Origin: Prevotella sp. P5-50
GTDB taxonomy: Bacteria; Bacteroidota; Bacteroidia; Bacteroidales; Bacteroidaceae
Direction: 5' to 3'
NCBI RefSeq assembly: GCF_002251295.1
Contig: NZ_NPJA01000011.1
Location: 1 to 64,000, forward strand
DNA length: 64,000 bases
The notes below the pieces were generated by a model, which ran no database searches, was not told where the DNA came from, and worked only from the letters and a program-made list of their open reading frames with translations. Position numbers and translations under genes: made by a program. Shown piece after piece: positions 45,147 to 52,425 of this stretch. Every line of letters begins with the position of its first letter. The stretch's first letter is position 1.

Positions 45147-47243
45147 CTACTTCCCCAAGAATTCCCTCATTGTGTTCTGATAGAGGTTTCCGTAGTTGTC
45201 GGCATTGTATATCGTGACGTGCGAACCGAGAGTTCCTGTGAACGCCACGTTGTAGAGGTCGCGGAGAGATGTCGCAGGGTCGGAATACAGACGGGAGATG
45301 ATGGACGATGTGAAGCGGTTGGTAAGATAGACATTATAGGGGGCATACCACAGGTCGGCCTTCGACGACTCGTTGGCATTGGCTGCCGTCATCACGAGCA
45401 GTCCGGGAATGCCCTCGCACTCCTTTGCCACTCCGCCTGAAAAGCATGCCTCAACTATCCACATCATCTTGCGGAACCGCTGCTCGTCGCTCATCTTCTG
45501 TAGTATGCGCGCCATCTGCTTACCCGACACTAGGTCGATGTCGCCAAGGGCAAGTCCTGCCGGCATGCCGTGACTACTCCAGAAGAAGAGCACGTTGTCG
45601 CCTGCGCCACTGTCGAGCACTTCGGGATGGGCAACGTCGGGCTTGCCCGAGAAGATGACGGCAAGGTCGTTGTAGGTGATGTCCTCAAGGCGGTAGTCAA
45701 CGACAACGTTCTTATACAGGTTGTCTCCATCCACCGAGCGGCGCACCACTCCCTTCTCGGGATTGTTGGCGTTCTGCGCGAGGTCGTCAGCCATGATGAG
45801 TATGATGTCGTCGTCGCTATAGCCCGAATTGCGGAGCATCTGGTAGTATTCGAGCGCATCGGCCTGGAAACGGTAGTTCTCCCAACCGCCCGAACCGGCA
45901 ATGATGACCGCCTTGTTGCCCGTGAGGGCAGGATAGCCAATGTCGGACATGTGCTCGTCGAACTGCTGCTGGTAGGTCTTGTTCCATTCCCAGCTGACTA
46001 TGGGAGACGAGGAGTGCTCGCCCTCGGAACGCTTCATATAGTTGAGCGAGAGGAACTGTCCCTCATACACCATCCAGAAGTCGTAGGTGGAATGGGTGAT
46101 GAGCGTGTAGTTCTTGGGATCGAAATCGAGCTTGCCCACGGCACCGCTCACCTCGGGTACACCGCCCTCGGCAATCGTCTCGAAAGCCTGCTTCATGTTG
46201 CCCGACATCCATCCGCCCTGACTGTCGGAGTGGTAGTAGAGCAGGGTGCCGACGGCATAGTTGAGGTTGTCGAGATTATGCACTTCGTCATAACGGCTTG
46301 CAAGACAGGTGAGCATGATGGCATCATACAGCTCGGCATCGCCATGGATGGGAGCCTCGCCGAAGCGAGATTTATACACCACGCCAAAGCCCGAAGCGGG
46401 GTCAGCCACAAGGTTGAGTCCCACAAGTCCCTCGTTCTTCAGCATGGCGGGTTCGTAGGCACGGTCGGTGAAGAAAGGTACAGAGAAATGGGAGAAGTTG
46501 TCCATCTTGGTACATTCGTACATGATGGAAGCCTCCTCGGCATTGTTTGGCACGCATAATGTCAAGGTAGGATTATTGGCGCACGCCTTGAGATAGGCAT
46601 CGGGGATTTCCGACTTGTCCTTATATGTGGCAAGGCCCACGGGATTAAGTCCCATCTCGGCTGCCTGGAAGGCAAACCAATCCACGAAGGTCTGTCCGTA
46701 GTCGTTGTCGCAGGCAAGCAGGGCTACATCAAATTGAACCCCTCCATCAGCCATGAGCGAGAGCAGTATCTCGCACTGCGTGATGTCACTCTCGGAGAGT
46801 CCCCAGTAGTTGCCGTGTTGACCGAAGATGCGCGCTAACTCCTGCGAGGTGTTGAAGGTGAACATGGTCTTGTCGGTCTTGGCGCACTCGTAGGCGAGCG
46901 TCTTGGTGTGCTGGTCGTCATAGCAACCCACCACGGCTGCTATATCCTGGCGCGAAGCGAGTTCCACGGCCAAGGAAGCGAGGGCAGTGGTGTCCTCGTC
47001 GTAGTATTCGTAGGATGGCACTACCCCACCCCTTGCCATTGTGATGTTCTCGCGTGCCATGTCGAGTATGCGCTGCACGCGCTCCTGGCGGTCGCCCTTC
47101 TTGAGCACCACGGCTATTTTCACCTCGCGGTTAGAGATGACCTCAGGACTGTCGGTGGCGATGTTGTTGTCGTCGGAGCAGGAGGAGAGGAGGAGGAAGA
47201 TTATTATTAATTGGGAGTTAAAGAAGTTACTTGCTCTTTTCAT
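45147..47243 (-). CDS. Lipoprotein: type-1 periplasmic-binding domain fused to a C13 (legumain-like) cysteine peptidase
   Basis: The 698-residue protein has a lipobox at Cys 22 followed by SDDNN (surface-export type). Residues about 41-395 look like a Leu/Ile/Val-type binding fold (VKIAVVLKKG, AAVVGCYDDQHT, VALLACDNDYGQTF). From about 443 it follows eukaryotic legumain closely: KAVIIAGSGGWENYRFQADA, MADDLAQNANNPEKGVV, WSSHGMPAG with His 558 and MMWIVEACFSGGV with Cys 600. The 42-residue His-Cys gap equals that of legumain within one residue. The Asn in legumain's AGSNGW is Gly here. It overlaps the upstream BMP gene by 17 bp. A surface or periplasmic ligand-gated peptidase is an inference. 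Confidence 0.87.
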   Translation of the reverse strand: MKRASNFFNSQLIIIFLLLSSCSDDNNIATDSPEVISNREVKIAVVLKKGDRQERVQRILDMARENITMARGGVVPSYEYYDEDTTALASLAVELASRQDIAAVVGCYDDQHTKTLAYECAKTDKTMFTFNTSQELARIFGQHGNYWGLSESDITQCEILLSLMADGGVQFDVALLACDNDYGQTFVDWFAFQAAEMGLNPVGLATYKDKSEIPDAYLKACANNPTLTLCVPNNAEEASIMYECTKMDNFSHFSVPFFTDRAYEPAMLKNEGLVGLNLVADPASGFGVVYKSRFGEAPIHGDAELYDAIMLTCLASRYDEVHNLDNLNYAVGTLLYYHSDSQGGWMSGNMKQAFETIAEGGVPEVSGAVGKLDFDPKNYTLITHSTYDFWMVYEGQFLSLNYMKRSEGEHSSSPIVSWEWNKTYQQQFDEHMSDIGYPALTGNKAVIIAGSGGWENYRFQADALEYYQMLRNSGYSDDDIILIMADDLAQNANNPEKGVVRRSVDGDNLYKNVVVDYRLEDITYNDLAVIFSGKPDVAHPEVLDSGAGDNVLFFWSSHGMPAGLALGDIDLVSGKQMARILQKMSDEQRFRKMMWIVEACFSGGVAKECEGIPGLLVMTAANANESSKADLWYAPYNVYLTNRFTSSIISRLYSDPATSLRDLYNVAFTGTLGSHVTIYNADNYGNLYQNTMREFLGK

Positions 47244-48267
47244 ACTTTGTCTCCTTTCCTAAGATATTGTTCTTGAATGTTTCTATGCCTTGTGCGTCAG
47301 TTTCCTTCCAGTCGTGACAATAGATGACGTTGACATAACCCGAATCCCAGAGGAAATCCTGGTGTTGGGGTATTTCCTTCTTATCAAGCCACAGGGCGAT
47401 GAAGTCGTTGGTGGCACTGCCGATGTTCTTGACGAGCGAACAGTTCATCAGGCCCGAATAGGCAGACATGTCACCGTCGATACCCGCAGTATAGACACCT
47501 TGGTTGCGCGAGAACTGATATACAGCCTTGTTGCTGCCGCCTGCCACGGGGAAGAAGAAGGTGTGGCCTGATTCGTATAGGCGGTTGCAGAGGGCGTATG
47601 CTTCATTGGGCATGTTGTAGCCGTCGCCGTCCCTGTCGGAGATATAAGATATGGTGGCATCCGCACCTCCTGCCTCAATGAACCCGTCGCGGAATCCCTG
47701 TGCGGCTCCGTCAACATTACGGTCGAAGGGATTGGCGGCAAGCACGGCTGCCTTGTAGTCAGATTCATCCTTATTGGTTAGGGCTGTGTATGCACCGATG
47801 AGATATGCCGCGCCATACATGCCTATGCGGAAGGTATATACACCGTCGATGGGTTCGTGGGTCTCGTAGAGCAGCACTGAGCTGTTGGCGTCCGAAGGGC
47901 GCACCGAGGAGTTACGCAAGGCACTCTCATACTGGTTGCTGGCGAAGATGAACAGCCGTCTCTCGTCCTTGGCGGTCTTCTGCGCCCATTTGTTGTAGAT
48001 GGCGATACCGTCCTCCACCGATGCGGGCACATGCATCATGACGTCGAAGCCCAGCCGCTTGCGCGACTCCTCAAGTCCCGTGAGTATGATGTCGTTATAG
48101 CCCAAGTCACCGAAGCCGGATGGCGAGAAAACGACCTCCACCACATTAGTGGAAGTCAATGAGGGTGTAGTGTTGTTTTCATCGTTATCCGAACACCCTA
48201 CAATAGAAAAAAGGATGGCTACTATAAAAACTACACGGATAACATTCCTCGTTATGATACCATTCAT
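47227..48267 (-). CDS. BMP/PnrA-family binding lipoprotein
   Basis: The 346-residue lipoprotein (lipobox SIVGC, Cys 25; mature CSDNDENN) has the fold of basic-membrane-protein/PnrA nucleoside-binding proteins: VVEVVFSPSGFGDLGYNDII at the N-terminus, RLFIFASNQYE, RIGMYGAAYLIGAYTAL, AANPFDRNVDGAAQGFRDGF and VYTAGIDGD. No ABC permease or ATPase genes are near, so import is unsupported. It is upstream of, and overlaps by 17 bp, the binding-domain/C13 peptidase gene, so the two are probably made together and may sense or deliver the same ligand. Confidence 0.83.
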   Translation of the reverse strand: MNGIITRNVIRVVFIVAILFSIVGCSDNDENNTTPSLTSTNVVEVVFSPSGFGDLGYNDIILTGLEESRKRLGFDVMMHVPASVEDGIAIYNKWAQKTAKDERRLFIFASNQYESALRNSSVRPSDANSSVLLYETHEPIDGVYTFRIGMYGAAYLIGAYTALTNKDESDYKAAVLAANPFDRNVDGAAQGFRDGFIEAGGADATISYISDRDGDGYNMPNEAYALCNRLYESGHTFFFPVAGGSNKAVYQFSRNQGVYTAGIDGDMSAYSGLMNCSLVKNIGSATNDFIALWLDKKEIPQHQDFLWDSGYVNVIYCHDWKETDAQGIETFKNNILGKETKYEKSK

Positions 48268-48319
48268 TTGTGATTATACTAAAATGTCATTATTTCAAGT
48301 TGTCTATAAAATAGTGCCT

Positions 48320-48387
48320 AGGGTCATAGGGACAGGTACCACTGATTCGCGACAAATAACGAACCTACGTACTGTCCCTATGACCCT
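48320..48387. repeat. 16-bp perfect inverted repeat
   Basis: AGGGTCATAGGGACAG (48320-48335) and CTGTCCCTATGACCCT (48372-48387) face each other across 36 nt, between the paralogous lipoprotein gene and the BMP gene. It may be a terminator, processing hairpin or REP-like insertion. Confidence 0.7.
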
Positions 48388-48414
48388 GGTAAGATATATT
48401 TCATCAAGTTCACG

Positions 48415-49392
48415 TTAATTCATCAGTGGAATACTAACTGTTTCACCATCCTTAACAGCATAGCAACGTATAAGCCAATAGTCACCAGATGGAGGTAAAT
48501 TATTAATCAATCTGCCCCAAACCAATTCATCTCTCCCGCAGAGATAAGAGTAGAAAGTGGTACGTATGCCTCCGGGGTACGATATAGGCCCCCCTCCCAC
48601 GAATACTTCAATTCGAGGTTTACTAAGCCTTTTTATTACTTCTGCTTTAAACTTTGGGTCATTATCCATTGCAATTCTAAAACAAACATAACAAAACGGA
48701 GAATACCAAACTTCTTTATAATTATATACTTTATTTAAGCGTACTTTTAAGGGGTAAGTATAGTAATAAGTCACTTTTTCCTTATCATCATGCCATGTAA
48801 AAATCTCTTCTTTTGGCACATATTGATAAAACCAATTGCCATTTTCTATAGCACCTAAACCCAGAGGCAAGGGATAAGCGTAAGAATTGTCTGGCATCGC
48901 CGACTCAGGCTGGAACTTTATCTTGTCGATGCCTTTCATCTTGTTCACTCCGTTGAACTCAACCACGGCAAGCGTAGCCGTTTCCGTTGGCAGGGCAGCG
49001 CGGAAAGTGATGGTACCCTGTGACGCTCCCTGTGCGTCGCGGGGAGCATAGACTATGGTGCTGCCGTTGCGGCTCACGCCATCGAGAGCCTTGTCGGGAA
49101 TCCAAGCAAGGAACAACCTCTCTGCCTCCTCCATATCTTCTACAAAGAAGCTATAGACGGTAGGAGTGAGCGCGTCCAAGACAGTCATTCGCGTTGGAAG
49201 GAGGATGCTGTCGTTTTCGGCAAAGATTCCAAGGTTCTTGCGGAAATACTCCGCCTGGTCAACACCTTCGATGGTAATGCCACCACCATTAGTGCTGTTG
49301 TTCTCGTCGTCGTCGGAGCAAGCCGACATTGTCATGGTTGTGAATACTCCCGCTATCGCAAGCCATATCACAGAAAGAACCATTTTCTTCAT
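48415..49392 (-). CDS. Surface-type lipoprotein, paralogue of the 44.0-45.0 kb gene
   Basis: The 325-residue lipoprotein (MSAC lipobox, mature CSDDDENN) shares its N-terminal 170 residues with the gene at 44022 (GITIEGVDQAEYFRKNLG, LTPTVYSFFVEDMEEAERLF, APRDAQGASQGTITFRAALP). The remainder (YYYTYPLKVRLNKVYNYKEV, then GGPISYPGGIRTTFYSYLCG) is unrelated to that copy. It precedes the BMP gene on the same strand with a 147-bp gap holding an inverted repeat. A TAATTTTG -7 box is on this strand at 49439-49432. The function is unknown. Confidence 0.75.
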   Translation of the reverse strand: MKKMVLSVIWLAIAGVFTTMTMSACSDDDENNSTNGGGITIEGVDQAEYFRKNLGIFAENDSILLPTRMTVLDALTPTVYSFFVEDMEEAERLFLAWIPDKALDGVSRNGSTIVYAPRDAQGASQGTITFRAALPTETATLAVVEFNGVNKMKGIDKIKFQPESAMPDNSYAYPLPLGLGAIENGNWFYQYVPKEEIFTWHDDKEKVTYYYTYPLKVRLNKVYNYKEVWYSPFCYVCFRIAMDNDPKFKAEVIKRLSKPRIEVFVGGGPISYPGGIRTTFYSYLCGRDELVWGRLINNLPPSGDYWLIRCYAVKDGETVSIPLMN

Positions 49393-49494
49393 TCCTAATT
49401 TATTTTTTTAGTTATTTACAAAATTCTGCTGCAAAATTAATGAAAAAAAGGGAAACAGAAAAGACAAAACGGAAAAACACCGTTCAAAATGGAA

Positions 49495-49528
49495 AAAAGT
49501 GACTTTTCAGCCGTGAAAAGTCACTTTT
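49495..49528. repeat. 15-bp perfect inverted repeat at the island edge
   Basis: AAAAGTGACTTTTCA and TGAAAAGTCACTTTT pair around GCCG. The right arm plus ATC (49516-49531) is identical over 16 bp to 43910-43925 on the other side of the lipoprotein island. Confidence 0.75.
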
Positions 49529-49577
49529 ATCATTCTTAATTCTTAATTAGTACTGATGCGATTAATTCGCACTGCTA

Positions 49578-50204
49578 TTAAAATTCATCAAATAAAGTGA
49601 GTTCTTTGACATTTTGGTTTTGAATGATTGAGTCCTTTGGCTTAGTGATGAGGTCTCTCAAATCAATTTTTTCGAGAGCTGAGATTCTTATCAACGTAGC
49701 TACTTCAGTGATTGAATATGGACTTTTACAGTCGGCTTTGATTTTGGCGACTATCAGATATGCAATGATGGCCACCCATAGGTGAGTACGTACTGCATTC
49801 TCTGAGTATCCCCACAAGGTCTTCACTACGCTGTTCTGTTTTATCCACTTGAAGAAAACCTCGATATCCCACCTGTAGCGGTAGAGATTGGCAACCTCAA
49901 GGGCACTTATCTCAAAGTTGTTGGTGATAAACTCCACGTCATTGTCGGTTTCCGAGTCATGGCAAGTAACCATTCGGATAGGCTCTGGGTAGAGTTTCTT
50001 CGACTTGTGGGTAGTCAGCTTTATGGTAAAGTCACCGCAGATTCCTGTGCTTGCCTCAAAGTCATGGCGATGGTCTGTGACCTCGTACCTCATATTGTCT
50101 TTGGGGCGGCTAATCCAATAAGCGCCAGCTTTATGAAAGCGATACAAGGCAAGGAAATCGACGTATGCCTTATCCATCATGTAGAACGCAAGTGGCTCAG
50201 GCAC
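49578..50204 (-). pseudogene. IS4-family transposase, C-terminal fragment
   Basis: The 208 codons match the C-terminal half of IS4-type DDE transposases: FYMMDKAYVDFLALYRFHKAGAYW, then NLYRYRWDIEVFFKWIKQN with the catalytic Glu region, and VRTHLWVAIIAYLIVAKIKAD. An in-frame TGA lies just upstream of the GTG at 50204, and the N-terminal half with its first catalytic Asp is missing. The break lies at about 50205-50220, where an Abi-type gene fragment begins on the other strand. Confidence 0.85.
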
Positions 50205-50249
50205 AATTCATTGCCTTTGTTTATATACGTTCACTCTCAAAATACGCTA

Positions 50250-50435
50250 ATGGAAAGATTACTGCACTTCACGAAATATTATATGGCAGAGGCAGACTTG
50301 GTGGCTCTGTTGGAAAGTCGTGGACTTGTCATTTCCGATGAAGCCAAAGCGGTTCGGTATTTGGAGAGCATCGGGTACTATCGCCTTTCCCCTTATATGT
50401 ACCCATTCTTGATGTTTGTTTCTTTGTCGTCTTAG
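50250..50435 (+). pseudogene. Abi_2-type (AbiD/F) N-terminal fragment
   Basis: From the ATG at 50250 the frame reads MAEADLVALLESRGLVISDE, then AKAVRYLESIGYYRLSPYMYPFL, a good match to the N-terminus of Abi_2-family phage-abortive-infection proteins. It then leaves the family and stops at 50435, after about 60 of the usual 300 residues. Truncation beside a broken IS4 element suggests loss through recombination. Confidence 0.7.
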
Positions 50436-50611
50436 TCCGAGATGACTCTGATGAATTCAAGAAACTCGTTCATCCTTCGCTTTGTCTTTTGAAGAATAAT
50501 CGAGAACGAACCTTTTTCAACTGGGATCCAATCGAAAAAGGTTCGGGATGAGTTCGGGATGGCTTCGGGAACAGATAAACTACCAATCGACAGTTTGTTG
50601 ATAGTCGTCAT
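50432..50611 (-). CDS. Possible small protein (59 aa)
   Basis: A frame from MTTINKLSIGSLSVPEAIPN to LEFIRVISD follows the MFS gene after 29 bp. I do not recognise it and it has no clear motif. It may be an independent small gene, a remnant or chance. Confidence 0.2.
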   Translation of the reverse strand: MTTINKLSIGSLSVPEAIPNSSRTFFDWIPVEKGSFSIILQKTKRRMNEFLEFIRVISD

Positions 50612-50640
50612 GTGGTGAGTCGTGGTTCTCGTGTTTCGGC

Positions 50641-51861
50641 CTAATGCCCTCCCATCTTTTGGGTGTTTGGCAGAAAACCTGCGATAATGCCCAATAATGG
50701 TAGGAAGGCACTTGCCTGGAAAATGAATTCGATGCTTGTTTTGTCTGCCAACCATCCAAAGAAGGCAGATCCGAGACCACCCAATCCAAACATCAGTCCG
50801 AAGAAGATACCGGCAATCAATCCCACCTTGTCGGGCATCAGATCTGTGGCGTAAACCACAATCGAGGAGAATGCCGATGCAATAACTAATCCAGAAAGGA
50901 AAGCGCAGATTATCGTCCAAGTGAAATTGGCGAATGGCATGGCTAATGCGAATGGTGCTGCACCGAGGATGGAGAACCATATCACGTATTTCCTTCCGAA
51001 TCTGTCTCCAAACATTCCTCCTGCCAATGTGCCAATGGCAAAAGCGGTCAGGAAAACGAATAGGCAGATTTGTGATGTTTGTACGCTGACGCCGAACTTG
51101 TGGATCAGGAAAAACGTGAAGTAACTTGTGATACAGGAAGTATAGAAATATTTTGAGAATACGAGCAGAATCAAGATGGTTAGTGCTCCGTATTTCGCCC
51201 TTTTGGAGATGTCGGTATTCAGTCCCGTATCCTTTTGCGGATGCTTCACAGCATAGACGAGTCGCGCTTTAAACCATGCTCCAAGCCTTATCATGATGAT
51301 AGCGGCAATTAGTGCTGCAATAGCAAAATAGGCAATCGCATGTTGACCAAAAGGCAGGATGATGATGGCGGCTAAGAGTGGCCCCATGGCAGAACCGCCG
51401 TTTCCTCCTACCTGAAAGATGGCTTGTGCCAAACTTTTCTTGCCGCCTGAAGCCATCTGTGCCACGCGTGATGCAGTAGGGTGGAATATGGATGAGCCAA
51501 AGCCTACCACGCTTACTGCCAGAAGGATTAAAAGATAGTTTTCTGCAAATGCCAGCAACAGCAACCCTGTTAATGTGAAGCACATGCCAATCGACAGGGC
51601 GTAGGGGCGTGGGTGCTTGTCGGCATAATAGCCAGTAAAAGGTTGTAGGATGGACGAAGTCATTTGGAAGACCAAGGTGATGATGCCTATCTGTGCGAAG
51701 GAGAAGTCAAATTTGTCTTTGATGATAGGATAGATGGACGGGATGATTGACTGGATCATATCGTTGAGAAAGTGGGAAATGCCACATATCATCAGCATGG
51801 AATAGACTGTTCTTTCCGTCATGGTAGGTTTTCCTTTGATGATGCTACCTATTGATTTCAT
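50641..51861 (-). CDS. MFS transporter, fosmidomycin-resistance (Fsr) type
   Basis: The 406-residue protein has 12 membrane helices and the Fsr-like N-terminus (SHFLNDMIQSIIPSIYPIIKD, then FDFSFAQIGIITLVFQMTSSILQPFTG), the GFGSSIFHPTASRVAQMASGG loop and GMFGDRFGRKYVIW. Fsr relatives export small drugs, but the true substrate is unknown. It follows the LOG gene by 6 bp in the tex-LOG-MFS operon. The Met at 51822 (MTERTVY) is an alternative start. Confidence 0.88.
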   Translation of the reverse strand: MKSIGSIIKGKPTMTERTVYSMLMICGISHFLNDMIQSIIPSIYPIIKDKFDFSFAQIGIITLVFQMTSSILQPFTGYYADKHPRPYALSIGMCFTLTGLLLLAFAENYLLILLAVSVVGFGSSIFHPTASRVAQMASGGKKSLAQAIFQVGGNGGSAMGPLLAAIIILPFGQHAIAYFAIAALIAAIIMIRLGAWFKARLVYAVKHPQKDTGLNTDISKRAKYGALTILILLVFSKYFYTSCITSYFTFFLIHKFGVSVQTSQICLFVFLTAFAIGTLAGGMFGDRFGRKYVIWFSILGAAPFALAMPFANFTWTIICAFLSGLVIASAFSSIVVYATDLMPDKVGLIAGIFFGLMFGLGGLGSAFFGWLADKTSIEFIFQASAFLPLLGIIAGFLPNTQKMGGH

Positions 51862-51867
51862 GTGTTA

Positions 51868-52410
51868 TCAGTCGTTTATTGCGTTCAGCAATTGTTTGAG
51901 TTGTTCGAAATTGTCTGCCACTTCAATCATATTGTGCCAGTTTCCGCGAATCATTCCTTTTTGGTCGAGGTCATCCATGAGTGCGATGAGTGCGTTCCAA
52001 AATCCTTTCATATTATAAAGGATGACTTTCTTAGCATGGTATCCGATACATTTTGAAGCTGCTACACAGAAGATTTCGTCAAGCGAGCCAACACCTCCAG
52101 GAAGAGCAACCACCACGTCACATTGGTCAATCATCAGACTCTTGCGGTCGGCAAGGTTATCTGTGGGGATATGTACATCGATATAGTCGGATGTTCGTCC
52201 ACCTTTTTCTACAAGTGATGGTACAACGCCGATGACCCGTCCACCTCCATCGTGTACGGCTTTAGCGATGCAGTTCATCAGTCCTTGGTTGGTGCCTCCA
52301 AAGATGAGGTCGTGATGGTTGGCTACCATCCATTTTCCCAACTCTTCTGTCATGCTGAAGAAATCGGGGTCTATATGCTCGTTGGCAGAGCAGAATACTG
52401 TAATTTTCAT
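51868..52410 (-). CDS. LOG-family protein (TIGR00730)
   Basis: The 180-residue protein has the Rossmann-like fold of cytokinin-activating LOG phosphoribohydrolases, which release the base from nucleoside monophosphates. It shows KITVFCSANEHID at the start, LIFGGTNQGLMNCIAKAVHDGGG and the active-site loop ALPGGVGSLDEIF, where the usual Thr is Ser. The bacterial role is uncertain. It is 15 bp after tex and 6 bp before the MFS gene. Confidence 0.88.
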   Translation of the reverse strand: MKITVFCSANEHIDPDFFSMTEELGKWMVANHHDLIFGGTNQGLMNCIAKAVHDGGGRVIGVVPSLVEKGGRTSDYIDVHIPTDNLADRKSLMIDQCDVVVALPGGVGSLDEIFCVAASKCIGYHAKKVILYNMKGFWNALIALMDDLDQKGMIRGNWHNMIEVADNFEQLKQLLNAIND

Positions 52411-52425
52411 AGTTATTTTAAATGT

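Noticed and set aside
45570..46559. Long plus-strand open frame (329 codons) opposite the C13 gene
   Set aside because: It is the antisense shadow of a GC-rich coding region with strong lipoprotein, binding-domain and C13 matches; the antisense product resembles nothing.
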